A stretch of DNA of 64,000 nt from an uncultured Peptostreptococcus sp. (GTDB lineage Bacteria; Bacillota; Clostridia; Peptostreptococcales; Peptostreptococcaceae): the NCBI GenBank assembly GCA_900759325.1, contig CAAEUW010000014.1, positions 1 through 64,000 of the forward strand, given 5' to 3'. Below are positions 53,234 to 62,954 of the stretch, piece by piece (positions within the stretch are counted from its first letter, which is position 1; every line of letters starts with the position of its first letter). The notes below the pieces were generated by a model. It had not been told where the DNA came from, did not search any database, and was given only the letters and a program-made list of their open reading frames with translations. Made by a program: the position numbers and the translations under genes.

Positions 53234-54559
53234 CTAAAGACCAGTATATATAGAATAAATTTTATCTATAAATTTGTCAACATTTTTTTTATCAAATACC
53301 TGACCCTGTGCCATATAATCAGAGCCACCACCCCTTATATCTGCCAGGCTGGCAAATTCCTTTAGGTCCCTACCTAGCCTAATAGACTTGTCCTTGGCCA
53401 GCTTCTTATCTACCTGTAGAAATACCCTACTTGAATCCTTAGCTCCACTAGCAAAGATTGCTATGGCCTTATATTTATTAGTAATATACTTGGCAAGGGC
53501 TTCCACCATCCAGGCTTCCTCATCAAGGACCCCTTTAACCACTAAAATCCCCTGGGAATTCTCCTTAAGATCCTGAATCAAATTCCTAGACCTAGACTCA
53601 AGATAATAGTCTAAGAGGACCTTATTCTTTTCGGCAAAATCATCCTTTTTAGCCTCTATATTTCCAATAGCATTTAAGATATTAGTCTCATTAGTATCAT
53701 ATTCCAAAAGAAGCTTACTAAAGTAGTGGTCCCTCTCCAAGAGGTATGATACTGCCCTTTTACCTACCAGGTACTCAAAACGTGTATTGCCCTTGTGCTG
53801 GTAATATTTTTTTATTTTTATCAACTTTAGCTGACCTGTATTTGTGGAGTGGACTCCACAGCAAGCATTTGTATCTAAGTTACCTATTTTTAAAATTCTA
53901 ATTTCTTCACTTGTCTTAGGTAGTGGTCTCCTAGTGTAGAAGTCCTTTAGCTCGTCCCTACCCAAAACAAAGTTATCTATCTTTATTTCTTGTAATATGA
54001 TTAAATTTGCATATCTTTCGGCCTCTTTAACCATATCATCATCAAATTCACCGACTATATCTAATTGTGATAGATCCTTGCCTATATGTAGCCCTAGTGT
54101 ATTCCTTGAAAATAGCTTATAAAACACTCCTGATAGGACATGTTGGCCCGAATGCTGGTGCATATTATCCTCTCTATGCTCCCAGTCCAAAACCATTTCA
54201 AACGGTTCTCCAATCTTGCCTCTTATGTAGGCTTTCAATATTGACTTTTCTCCATCATGGTATGTGCAATCTGTCTGACTATGCATTTTTTCCATAAGAA
54301 ATTCAAGACCTTCCTTAGTCGGTCTAACCTCATGGTAGATATGACCCTCTCTATCTTCCAGTCCATAAATATCAAACCTTATTCCAGAGTCATCAATAAG
54401 ATACCCCTTATCCTGAGCCTGTCCACCACCACCAGGAAAGAAAATTGTCTTATCAAAAATCATTTTTACCTTTCCCTGGTCAACCTCTACTGATAATAGC
54501 TTGGCCTGACATTCTTTCATATACCTATCATGATAATATAAAGCTTCTGTCTTCAACAT
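53234..54559 (-). CDS. Alanyl-tRNA editing protein, AlaX-L type with DHHA1 domain
   Basis: The 441-residue stand-alone editing enzyme hydrolyses Ser- or Gly-tRNA-Ala in the cytoplasm. The second additional domain of AlaRS has the zinc ligands in HQHSGQH (H136, H140) and CCGVH, with the FFPGGGGQ loop near 40-47. A C-terminal DHHA1 domain (about 310-440, ending GGGSDYMAQGQ) makes it the long AlaX form. The start at 54559 follows GGAGAG; a longer reading to 54613 has no ribosome-binding site. Confidence 0.92.
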   Translation of the reverse strand: MLKTEALYYHDRYMKECQAKLLSVEVDQGKVKMIFDKTIFFPGGGGQAQDKGYLIDDSGIRFDIYGLEDREGHIYHEVRPTKEGLEFLMEKMHSQTDCTYHDGEKSILKAYIRGKIGEPFEMVLDWEHREDNMHQHSGQHVLSGVFYKLFSRNTLGLHIGKDLSQLDIVGEFDDDMVKEAERYANLIILQEIKIDNFVLGRDELKDFYTRRPLPKTSEEIRILKIGNLDTNACCGVHSTNTGQLKLIKIKKYYQHKGNTRFEYLVGKRAVSYLLERDHYFSKLLLEYDTNETNILNAIGNIEAKKDDFAEKNKVLLDYYLESRSRNLIQDLKENSQGILVVKGVLDEEAWMVEALAKYITNKYKAIAIFASGAKDSSRVFLQVDKKLAKDKSIRLGRDLKEFASLADIRGGGSDYMAQGQVFDKKNVDKFIDKIYSIYTGL

Positions 54560-54662
54560 AGATGCTCTCCTTGAAAATATTCTGTGTGAAGTACCTCTAC
54601 TAGAAGTAGCCACTAGTAGACAATTAATTCCTAAAGGCTAAATAGAACCAGCAAATAAATAC

Positions 54663-55616
54663 CTAGTCTACATATTTCTTGTATTCACCATATCCACACT
54701 CTTCCATTTTATCATAAGAAATAAACTTTATGGCAGCAGAATTTATACAATACCTCAAACCATCGTCAGAAAATGGGTTATCATTGAAAACATGGCCAAG
54801 GTGGCAGTTGGATCCAAGTGACCTAACCTCTGTCCTCTCCATACCAAACGAATAATCTGTCCTCTCCATTAAGACTGTATCCTCAATAGGTCTAGAGAAT
54901 GCTGGCCAGCCACAGCCTGAGTCAAACTTGTCCTTAGAACTAAACAAAGGCCTTCCATCTACTAGGTCAACATATATACCCTTTTCAAAATTATCAAAGT
55001 ATTCATTTTCAAACGGCACCTCTGTCATGTCGTTCTGCGTTACTTCAAACTCTATATCCTTGAGGCTGTTTCTAAGGCTATTCCTGTTAAGGTTGTTCCT
55101 ATCCCATTTTGACTTGACAAAGTTATACCTGCCAGAGTTTTTATAGTAAACACTATAGTGTTTAGAATTAGTCTTACAGTAATTCTGGTGGTAGTCTTCT
55201 GCAGGATAAAAGTTTCCTGCTTCCAAAATATCTGTGGCAATTTCCTTACCATTGTAGTAAAGGTCCTGAATACTCTTCTTGGCCTCTTCAGCCTCTTGCC
55301 TTTGCTTCTCATTTGTATAGAAGATTGCTGTCCTGTACTGGCTGCCCCTGTCAGCAAACTGACCGCTTTCATCCTGTGGATCTATCTGCTTCCAGAAGAT
55401 ATTTAATATTTCCGTGTATTTAATTTTATCGTTGTCAAATATTATCTTAACAGCCTCATAATGACCTGTTTCACCGCTAGAAACTTCCTTGTAGCTAGGA
55501 TTTTCCTTGTGCCCACCTATATAGCCACTCACAACGTCTTCAACTCCCTCATAGCTTATAAAGGGTTTAACCATACACCAAAAACATCCTCCCGCCAAAA
55601 TAGCAATTTCTCTCAT
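54663..55616 (-). CDS. msrAB: Bifunctional peptide methionine sulfoxide reductase MsrA-MsrB
   Basis: The 317-residue fusion repairs both S- and R-epimers of methionine sulfoxide in proteins. MsrA occupies residues 1-160 with the catalytic GGCFWC (C11). MsrB follows (about 185-310) with SGCGWPAFSRP and the catalytic Cys in RYCINSAAIKF. The zinc-binding CxxC pairs of many MsrB enzymes are not seen. No signal peptide is present, so it should be cytoplasmic. It is divergent from a Crp/Fnr gene, which may regulate it in response to oxidative stress. Confidence 0.95.
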   Translation of the reverse strand: MREIAILAGGCFWCMVKPFISYEGVEDVVSGYIGGHKENPSYKEVSSGETGHYEAVKIIFDNDKIKYTEILNIFWKQIDPQDESGQFADRGSQYRTAIFYTNEKQRQEAEEAKKSIQDLYYNGKEIATDILEAGNFYPAEDYHQNYCKTNSKHYSVYYKNSGRYNFVKSKWDRNNLNRNSLRNSLKDIEFEVTQNDMTEVPFENEYFDNFEKGIYVDLVDGRPLFSSKDKFDSGCGWPAFSRPIEDTVLMERTDYSFGMERTEVRSLGSNCHLGHVFNDNPFSDDGLRYCINSAAIKFISYDKMEECGYGEYKKYVD

Positions 55617-55825
55617 ATTATTTCCTCCTCATATTAGATCTACTAATTATATTCTAGTAAAGGCTACAACCTTGTACATATTCTTATTACTTATTATTGC
55701 TACATATATTTATATCCTTTAAAATGAAAATTAAACTATATTTACTCATTTTCTTATTAAAATCCCCCTTAATCTTACTTAAGAATTCAATACTTTAGAA
55801 ATAAATATACCTTTTATCAAATATT

Positions 55826-55834
55826 TGTTATAAT
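55826..55834 (+). promoter_or_regulatory. Probable extended -10 promoter of the Crp/Fnr gene
   Basis: TGTTATAAT (55826-55834) is an extended -10 element about 60 bases before the start; no good -35 box is seen. The 277-base region also serves msrAB in the opposite direction. Confidence 0.45.
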
Positions 55835-55893
55835 AATTACATATAACTTTTATAAAAATGACTATTAATATAAAATAACTATAGGAGGTTTCT

Positions 55894-56571
55894 ATGATAG
55901 AAAAAAAATACTTAGAAGATTTAAACAAGATCAGCTTGTTCTCGCATTTAAGTCATGATAACCTAGAAAGACTTTTGAATTCTTTCAATTCAAAGATAAT
56001 AACACTGGATAAAAATGAAATCCTCTTTAATGAGGGTGAAGTCTACCATAATATGTGTATCCTCTTAGATGGGGAGGTAATACTTTCTAACACAGATGAA
56101 TATGGCAATAGAAATATAATAGACTCTGTAGTCAAGAATCAAATTTTTGCCGAGGTATTTTCTTTCACTAGTAGCAAAATTAGCCCTGTTACAGCAACAA
56201 CAAATAAGAGATCGACCCTCTTATTAGTAAATACAGATGAGCTACTAGCTGTTGGAAATCTTGATGACCTGGACTTGATTAGGGAAAAACAAGAAATCAT
56301 ATCTAGACTACTTCATACCTTTGCTGACAAAAACCTTATACTCCTATCAAAGATAGAGGTCGTATCTAGGAGAAATATAAGGGAAAAAATACTCCACTTC
56401 CTTGAGTTACATAAACTAAAAAATAATTCAAATATATTTTTAATCCCTTATTCAAGAAAGGATATGGCCGACTTTTTAGGTGTGGACAGGTCTGCCCTTT
56501 CAAGAGAGCTTAGTCGTTTAAAGGATGATGGTCTTATTGACTATGAAAAAAACACCTTCAAACTCCTTTAA
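55894..56571 (+). CDS. Crp/Fnr family transcriptional regulator
   Basis: The 225-residue protein has an N-terminal cyclic-nucleotide-binding-type beta-roll (about 15-120), the dimer helix, and a C-terminal winged helix with SRKDMADFLGVDRSALSRELSRLKDDGLI. No N-terminal Fe-S cysteine cluster and no full cAMP-binding motif are visible, so it is neither a classic FNR nor a classic CRP. It is closer to the clostridial CRP-like regulators of unknown signal. It is divergent from msrAB. Confidence 0.9.
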   Translation: MIEKKYLEDLNKISLFSHLSHDNLERLLNSFNSKIITLDKNEILFNEGEVYHNMCILLDGEVILSNTDEYGNRNIIDSVVKNQIFAEVFSFTSSKISPVTATTNKRSTLLLVNTDELLAVGNLDDLDLIREKQEIISRLLHTFADKNLILLSKIEVVSRRNIREKILHFLELHKLKNNSNIFLIPYSRKDMADFLGVDRSALSRELSRLKDDGLIDYEKNTFKLL

Positions 56572-56631
56572 TTTTCATATTAGGTTTTAGCCTAACTAGC
56601 CCTGGCTATAGACCAAAAAAATTATAATAAA

Positions 56632-56676
56632 AAGCTGGCTAAGATCCAAATCAACTTTGGTCATGCCAGCTTATTT
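56632..56676 (-). terminator. Terminator of the ABC exporter/AI-2E permease operon
   Basis: Arms AAGCTGGC and GCCAGCTT with an inner imperfect helix, followed on the minus strand by TTTTTATTAT. Confidence 0.78.
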
Positions 56677-56681
56677 TTTAT

Positions 56682-57842
56682 TTATTTTTTTCCATTTGCG
56701 TGGTCCATCAGACCCTTAGTCTTTAGCCTATTATTTATGGTCTCACCAACTATCGTATAGATTACCGCAAATAGTGGTACCCCTATAACCATACCTATTA
56801 TACCAAAGAACTTGCCTGCCACTAATAGGGAGAATAGGATCCAGAAGGATGAAATTCCTATAGAACCGCCCAAAATCTTTGGTCCTATTACATTACCATC
56901 CAACTGCTGGATTATGAATATGATCACTATCAGCCAAAGTGCCTTTATAGGGTCAACAATCAATACTAATAAGACAGCTGGAATTGCACCAATAAATGGT
57001 CCAAAGAATGGAATAACATTTGTAACACCTATTATAAAGGTTAAAAGTATTACATAAGGCATCTTGACTATCGAAAGTATTACAAAGGTAATTATAGCTA
57101 TTATAATAGAGTCAATAATCTTACCTATTATAAACTTGCCAAATATATCATTGGAAAGTCTAGTTACCTTTAATATGCTTTCAGCACTATCCTTAGTGAA
57201 TATAGCAAATATAAATTTTCTGCATAAACGGAAGAAGCCTTCCTTGTCTGCTAGTATATAGATTGATATTATTAAACCTAAAATTAAATTCCAAATACTC
57301 TTAACTATATTTAAGAAAAAGTTGGCCAAAAATGGAACTAGGTTTGTGGCAAAGTCTATTGCAGACTTACCTATTTCATTTACCTTTTGGTTTACAGCTA
57401 CCCTAGTTGTGTCTGGCAGGTTTATATGATTAATAAACTGATCTATATAATTGTAGACCCTATTCACAATATGTGGGAAGTCTGTTACCAGCTTTACTAT
57501 ACTTTCTGCAACCTGTGGGAATATAAATTTAAAGAATAGAAATACCAGTATTGTCACTAAAATATAGGTAATAACCATAGACAAATACCTAACTAGTCTT
57601 TTTCCAGCTCCAGGCATCAAATTTGAAACTATATTTCCCTCTGTAAAATCCAGAATAAAGTTCAATAGGTAGGCCAAAGAAAATCCTACTATAAATGGCT
57701 TTAATATAGCTATAAATGTTGATGTCAACTCACTCAACTTAGAGAACTGCATTACACTCAAGTAGAATGATATTCCAAATACCACTACAATTATGGCATA
57801 AACCGCTATAGTAGTATATTTTCTATTCCAATCTATCTTCAT
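56682..57842 (-). CDS. AI-2E family transporter (YdbI/PerM-like)
   Basis: The 386-residue polytopic protein has about eight membrane segments and the family motifs FIVGFSLAYLLNFI near the start and IIGVTNVIPFFGPFIGAIPAVLL. Other members export AI-2, Na+ or unknown substrates, so no substrate is assigned. The ATG lies one base behind the stop of the upstream ABC gene (GGAAGG inside that gene), implying translational coupling to the exporter. Confidence 0.88.
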   Translation of the reverse strand: MKIDWNRKYTTIAVYAIIVVVFGISFYLSVMQFSKLSELTSTFIAILKPFIVGFSLAYLLNFILDFTEGNIVSNLMPGAGKRLVRYLSMVITYILVTILVFLFFKFIFPQVAESIVKLVTDFPHIVNRVYNYIDQFINHINLPDTTRVAVNQKVNEIGKSAIDFATNLVPFLANFFLNIVKSIWNLILGLIISIYILADKEGFFRLCRKFIFAIFTKDSAESILKVTRLSNDIFGKFIIGKIIDSIIIAIITFVILSIVKMPYVILLTFIIGVTNVIPFFGPFIGAIPAVLLVLIVDPIKALWLIVIIFIIQQLDGNVIGPKILGGSIGISSFWILFSLLVAGKFFGIIGMVIGVPLFAVIYTIVGETINNRLKTKGLMDHANGKK

Positions 57843-57843
57843 C

Positions 57844-59727
57844 TTAATTAGCACCTTCCAATTCTTCGTATTGCGACCTGTATAGATTACTGTAGAAACC
57901 ATCCTTAGCCAACAATTCATCATGACTACCCTGTTCTACGATATCACCCTCATTTAGAACTAGAATTAGGTCAGCATTTCTAATTGTCGACAATCTATGG
58001 GCAATTATAAAGCTAGTCCTATCCTTGATAAGATTGTCCATAGCCTGCTGTATCAACACCTCTGTCCTTGTATCTACTGAGCTTGTCGCCTCATCCAAGA
58101 TTAATATCTTAGGGTCAGAAAGTATAGCCCTGGCTATTGTTAGTAGCTGCTTTTGTCCCTGAGATATATTCTTAGAGTCTTCAGTTAATATTGTATCATA
58201 TCCCTGCTTCTGAGTCATTATAAATCTATCAACATGGGCAGCTTTTGCAGCTTTATAAACCTCTTCATCAGTGGCATCTAGCCTACCATACTTTAGGTTT
58301 TCCATTATAGTTCCACTGAATAGCCATGTATCCTGTAAAACCATCGCAAAATTTTTCCTGTAAGACTCTAGGTCTAGGCTTTCAATATCTATACCGTCAA
58401 TGCTAATTTTTCCTGAATTTAGCTTGTAAAATCTCATCAATAGCTTGACTATAGTTGTTTTACCAGCACCTGTAGGACCCACTATGGCTACCTTTTGACC
58501 TGCTTTTATATCCAGGCTAAAATCTTTAATTATTATATTGTCACTATTATAGCCGAATCTTACGTGGTCAAAGTTAATATTTCCTTGTACAGGTCCCTCT
58601 AAAGGCAACTTATCAGATAGGTCAATCTCTTCTTCATCCAGGAACTCAAATATCCTATCTGCTGCTGCAGCTGTAGACTGTAGTAGGTTCATAATCTGGG
58701 CTAGCTGGTTTAATGGCTGGGTAAACATCCACATATACTGAATAAAGGCCTGGATATCTCCGACTGATATTCTTCCATTAATAGCCATATAGCCACCCAG
58801 GATAGAAACTATAACATAGCCAAGATTTCCAACAAAATTCATTATTGGCATCATGATACTTGAAAGAAATTGGGACTTCCATCCAGTATCATATAGCTTC
58901 CTATTTATGGCGTCAAATTCATTAATTTCAAACCTTTCTCCATTATAGCCCCTGACAATATTCTGACCTGAGAAGGTCTCCTCAATCTTCCCATTTATAT
59001 CACCGAGATACTTTTGTTGTTGCTTGAAAAATATCTGTGACTTCCTAATTATTATGGATAAGACTAGCATAGTTAGTGGCATTACTATCAAAGCCGCTAT
59101 AGTCATCATAAAATTTATATATAGCATCATTATAAATACGCCAACAACAGTTATGACGGATGTAACCACCTGCATCAAACTCTGATTCATTGTTTGGCTA
59201 AGAGTATCTACATCATTTGTCACCCTTGATATAATATCTCCCTTGCTATTCTTATCAAAATACTCCATAGGTAGCCTATTTATTTTTTGTGATATTTCCT
59301 GTCTGAGCCTATATGATATTCTCTGGGCTACACCACTCATTATATATGACTGGGCATAAGAGAAAACAGTACTAATAATATACAGGATAGTCAAGATAAG
59401 TATTATCTTTAGTAGCTTACTAAAGTCAATACCCTGTCCTCCATCCCTAATCTTGCTAATCAAGCCATTGAATATCTCAGTTGTAGCATTACCCATTATC
59501 TTAGGCCCAATTATGGCAAATATAGTTGATGCAATCGAAAATATTAGTACTATAAGGACATTTAGCTTGTCTCCACTAGCATAGTCTAAAAGCCTCTTCA
59601 TAGTCTTGGTGAAGCTAACTTCCTTTTTCTTATCCATCTTAGACCTCTTATCTGGTTTATTATTATGTTTTTTATACCTATTCTTATTAGCCTTAGAGGA
59701 TCTATTATCAGTTTTTCTACTCAACAT
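57844..59727 (-). CDS. Heterodimeric ABC exporter subunit, consensus Walker B
   Basis: The 627-residue half-transporter has a Lys/Arg/Asn-rich start (about 40 residues), six membrane segments and an ATPase domain. Walker A is VGPTGAGKTT, the signature is NISQGQKQ, and Walker B LILDEATSS keeps the catalytic Glu. The altered signature SQGQK is typical of the subunit that pairs with a partner having a degenerate Walker B. It overlaps the upstream gene by 11 bases. Related pairs export drugs, lipids or peptides; the cargo is unknown. Confidence 0.93.
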   Translation of the reverse strand: MLSRKTDNRSSKANKNRYKKHNNKPDKRSKMDKKKEVSFTKTMKRLLDYASGDKLNVLIVLIFSIASTIFAIIGPKIMGNATTEIFNGLISKIRDGGQGIDFSKLLKIILILTILYIISTVFSYAQSYIMSGVAQRISYRLRQEISQKINRLPMEYFDKNSKGDIISRVTNDVDTLSQTMNQSLMQVVTSVITVVGVFIMMLYINFMMTIAALIVMPLTMLVLSIIIRKSQIFFKQQQKYLGDINGKIEETFSGQNIVRGYNGERFEINEFDAINRKLYDTGWKSQFLSSIMMPIMNFVGNLGYVIVSILGGYMAINGRISVGDIQAFIQYMWMFTQPLNQLAQIMNLLQSTAAAADRIFEFLDEEEIDLSDKLPLEGPVQGNINFDHVRFGYNSDNIIIKDFSLDIKAGQKVAIVGPTGAGKTTIVKLLMRFYKLNSGKISIDGIDIESLDLESYRKNFAMVLQDTWLFSGTIMENLKYGRLDATDEEVYKAAKAAHVDRFIMTQKQGYDTILTEDSKNISQGQKQLLTIARAILSDPKILILDEATSSVDTRTEVLIQQAMDNLIKDRTSFIIAHRLSTIRNADLILVLNEGDIVEQGSHDELLAKDGFYSNLYRSQYEELEGAN

Positions 59728-61891
59728 TTTTTAATTCCTCCTCTGTCAACTGCGATTTTGCTATTTCATAATAAACACTACTTGTTTCAAGCAAGTCCTT
59801 ATGTTTGCCCTTGGCAACTATCCTACCATTATCTAGGACTATTATCTCATCCGCATTTATAATAGTATTTATTCTTTGAGCTACTATAATTAGGGTCTTA
59901 TCCTTCAATTTTTCGTGTATTTCACGTCTTACCATCTTGTCAGTCTTTGAATCTAGGGCTGAAAAACTATCATCGAAGACTATTATTTCAGGGTTTCTCG
60001 CTATAGCCCTTGCTATAGACAACCTCTGCTTTTGGCCACCAGATAAATTAGACCCACCCTGTGATACTTTACTATCTAGGCCTTCAGGCTTAGAGTTGAT
60101 AAAGTCCATTGACTGGGATATCTCGGCAGCATTTTTAACCTTCTTATAACTTCTTATAGTCTTGGCATATTCTATATTAGAAGCTATTGTACCAGAGAAT
60201 AGGACAGATTTTTGTGGAACTACCGACACCTTGTCTCTTATCACAGACATTGGTATCTGCCTTGTCTCTACCCCATCTAGGTATATCTTACCACTTGTTG
60301 CCTCTAGGAATCTTGGTATTAGATTCACTATAGTAGTCTTGCCTGATCCGGTTGAACCAATTATGGCCGTTGTTTTACCCTTTTCAGCCTCAAAGGTAAT
60401 ATCCTCTAATACATACTCATGGGCACCCTCGTACTTGTAGCTTACATTTTCAAATACAAGGCTTCCCTCCTGGGCAAAAGCCTTTATTGTACCCTTGTCT
60501 TCTATGCTAATTTCACTTGTTAATACTTCACTCACCCTGTTAGCACTTACCATGGCCCTTGGTAACATAACAGACATCATCGTTATAAATAGGAATGATA
60601 TAATTATCTGAATAGTATACTGGATAAAGGCCATCATATCTCCCACCTGTATATTACCTATGTCTATTTGCTTGGCTCCAAACCATATAATTAATATAGT
60701 TGTGATATCCATGATAAAAATCATCAGGGGCTGCATCAAGGACATGGTCCTATTTATAAATAGGTTTATACCAGTCAACTCACTATTAACCTTATCAAAC
60801 CTCTCCTCTTCATATTTAGCAGTACCAAATACCTTGTTTACTTCTATACCTGATATAAATTCCCTAGTTACTAGGTTCATTTTGTCAACTACACTTTGTA
60901 TAATCTTGAACTTTGGAATGGAAAATACCATTATTACAACTATAGATAGAACTGTTACTAAAATAGCTAGTCCAATTATCCACAGCATGGATACTTCTAG
61001 CTTAAATACCCTGCTAAAGGCTCCTACTGCCATCAATGGACCATAGAAGAGGAATCTTAGACCTAGTATAGATGACTGCTGAATCTGCTGGATATCATTA
61101 GTACACCTTGCTATCAAGGATGATATAGAAAACTTATCCATCTCTGAATTTGAAAATTCAAGTACTTTCTTAAAGGAATCACGTCTCAAGCTCTTAGACA
61201 CCCTAGTCGATACCCTTGCAGCTATAAAACTTACTACTATAGAAAATAGGCCTGCTAGTACACTTAGGACTAGCATTATGCCACCAGCCTTCCATAAGTA
61301 GGACTTTTGCATCTTTCCTGTGTCAATTCCTAAATTATTATATATTTGGCTGACCAGCCTTATACTTACTTGTTTTTTCATAAAATCAGGCATATTCTTA
61401 TCCCTTACTATGCCCGCCATAGCCTTATTGGAGGCACCATTGCTCGATTTCTTTGGATTGCTGGCCATATAGGAAGCCATATTAACCAAGGATTCTGCCA
61501 TATAGTCATCCAGCTTATCTGTCTTGGCATCAGTCTTTAGGAGATAATATACCCTATCACGCCTTGATTGGCTTATAAGCTTAGAATTTTTATTATTCTT
61601 TTCTAAGTTTATATTATATGTATTTTTATCACTTGGTACCCATCTCTCATAAGACTTTGCTATTGTTGCCTTATGGTCTACCTTAGACAAGGAAAGCATT
61701 ACAGCATAGGTATCTTCATCTATGACTTTTGGTATAGAGTTTTCAATCCCCCCCTGTTGTATACCTACATTTACTATATTTGATGTGTAGTTTGGCAATA
61801 AAAGCTCAAACTTAACTTCTAGACCCAAAACTAGTATCAGTAATAGTATTGCTGGTATATGCTTAACGAAATACGATAATATTTTTTTCAT
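59717..61891 (-). CDS. Heterodimeric ABC exporter subunit with degenerate Walker B and extracellular insert
   Basis: The 724-residue half-transporter is about 140 residues longer than the usual subunit because of an extracytoplasmic segment between membrane helices 1 and 2 (about residues 35-200). That segment is Lys/Asp/Ser-rich with helical stretches. The ATPase domain has Walker A IGSTGSGKTT and signature NLSGGQKQR, but Walker B reads VFDDSFS, so the catalytic Glu is replaced by Asp. Combined with the SQGQK signature of its partner this gives one degenerate and one active ATP site, as in TM287/288-type exporters. Confidence 0.93.
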   Translation of the reverse strand: MKKILSYFVKHIPAILLLILVLGLEVKFELLLPNYTSNIVNVGIQQGGIENSIPKVIDEDTYAVMLSLSKVDHKATIAKSYERWVPSDKNTYNINLEKNNKNSKLISQSRRDRVYYLLKTDAKTDKLDDYMAESLVNMASYMASNPKKSSNGASNKAMAGIVRDKNMPDFMKKQVSIRLVSQIYNNLGIDTGKMQKSYLWKAGGIMLVLSVLAGLFSIVVSFIAARVSTRVSKSLRRDSFKKVLEFSNSEMDKFSISSLIARCTNDIQQIQQSSILGLRFLFYGPLMAVGAFSRVFKLEVSMLWIIGLAILVTVLSIVVIMVFSIPKFKIIQSVVDKMNLVTREFISGIEVNKVFGTAKYEEERFDKVNSELTGINLFINRTMSLMQPLMIFIMDITTILIIWFGAKQIDIGNIQVGDMMAFIQYTIQIIISFLFITMMSVMLPRAMVSANRVSEVLTSEISIEDKGTIKAFAQEGSLVFENVSYKYEGAHEYVLEDITFEAEKGKTTAIIGSTGSGKTTIVNLIPRFLEATSGKIYLDGVETRQIPMSVIRDKVSVVPQKSVLFSGTIASNIEYAKTIRSYKKVKNAAEISQSMDFINSKPEGLDSKVSQGGSNLSGGQKQRLSIARAIARNPEIIVFDDSFSALDSKTDKMVRREIHEKLKDKTLIIVAQRINTIINADEIIVLDNGRIVAKGKHKDLLETSSVYYEIAKSQLTEEELKNVE

Positions 61892-61988
61892 AGTATATCC
61901 TTTCTAAAAATCTTCATATACTGATTATAACACAAATATAAGACTTGATATACATAGCATTAAATTTTATAAAAACTTAATAAAAGCA

Positions 61989-62016
61989 AAATAAGAGGGA
62001 AAATCCCCTCTTATTT
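61989..62016 (-). terminator. Terminator of the parvulin-type gene
   Basis: Arms AAATAAGAGGG and CCTCTTATTT flank a small loop, with a U-containing run on the minus strand. Confidence 0.78.
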
Positions 62017-62043
62017 CTATACTTAACAGTATTTAATTCAATA

Positions 62044-62811
62044 TTATTTTTCTACACCCTTTATAGTTAAGATATCCTTGTACTTTTCTGTTAGGTCAGT
62101 CAACTTAGCTAGGAAGGCTTCATTCTGCTTTTTGAAGGCAAGTGACTGCTCAACATCACTCTTACAATCTTCATATTCTAGCTGTCTAGCCTCTTTACGG
62201 TCATCAACTAGGATTAGATGGTAACCGAACTGAGTCTTTACAGGCGAAGACACCTTTCCTACAGGTAATGTAAACACAGCTTCTTCAAATTCTGGAACCA
62301 TCTGTCCCCTACCAAAAGTTCCTAGAGAACCTCCACTAGACTTAGATGGGCATGTAGAATACTCTACGGCTGCATCTTCAAAAGATATTTCCTTCTTGTT
62401 TATCTTCTTCTCTATTTCTAGAGCTAGTTCTTCATCGTCAACTAGTATATGCTTAGCACTTGCTGATTCATCTTCCTTGAATTCATCCTTATGCTCTTCA
62501 TAATATGCTAGCTTTTCGTCATCAGTTATTTCAATCGCAGCTAGACAAGCATTGATAGCATACTGCTTTAACATGTTAGCCTTTACTAGCTCCATTTCGT
62601 TTACAAATATTTCATCCTGGTCCATCTTGTTTTCAAGTGCATCAAGATAGAATAGCTCCTGATTGATCATATCAGCCAAGATTCTCTTTCTTCCTTCTTC
62701 GTTGTCGAACTGCTGCCTCTGGTATCCATCAAGACTTGCAACTGCAGCTTCAAGATCTTCCTGAGTTATAACCTTATCGCCAACTTTAGCTAAAAAATTC
62801 AATTCTTCCAT
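62044..62811 (-). CDS. Cytoplasmic parvulin-type peptidyl-prolyl isomerase
   Basis: The 255-residue protein has a SurA/PrsA-like N-terminal helical region (about 5-110) and a parvulin domain (about 115-210). The latter has the landmarks SAKHILVDDEELA, SGGSLGTFGRGQMVPEFEEAVF and TQFGYHLILVDDR. It has no signal peptide or lipobox, unlike PrsA, so it should remain in the cytoplasm. Its client is unknown. It is a single-gene unit with its own terminator. Confidence 0.9.
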   Translation of the reverse strand: MEELNFLAKVGDKVITQEDLEAAVASLDGYQRQQFDNEEGRKRILADMINQELFYLDALENKMDQDEIFVNEMELVKANMLKQYAINACLAAIEITDDEKLAYYEEHKDEFKEDESASAKHILVDDEELALEIEKKINKKEISFEDAAVEYSTCPSKSSGGSLGTFGRGQMVPEFEEAVFTLPVGKVSSPVKTQFGYHLILVDDRKEARQLEYEDCKSDVEQSLAFKKQNEAFLAKLTDLTEKYKDILTIKGVEK

Positions 62812-62954
62812 TTCGTCCTCCTAATAATTTCTATTATGTACTACATCTAGTATCATAGCATTTTTTAGTCCTTATGTCCATATATATCTAGTAATAGGAC
62901 CCATCATTTAAAAATATAAATAATTATACCCTAATAATACTGACCAATTCTTAT

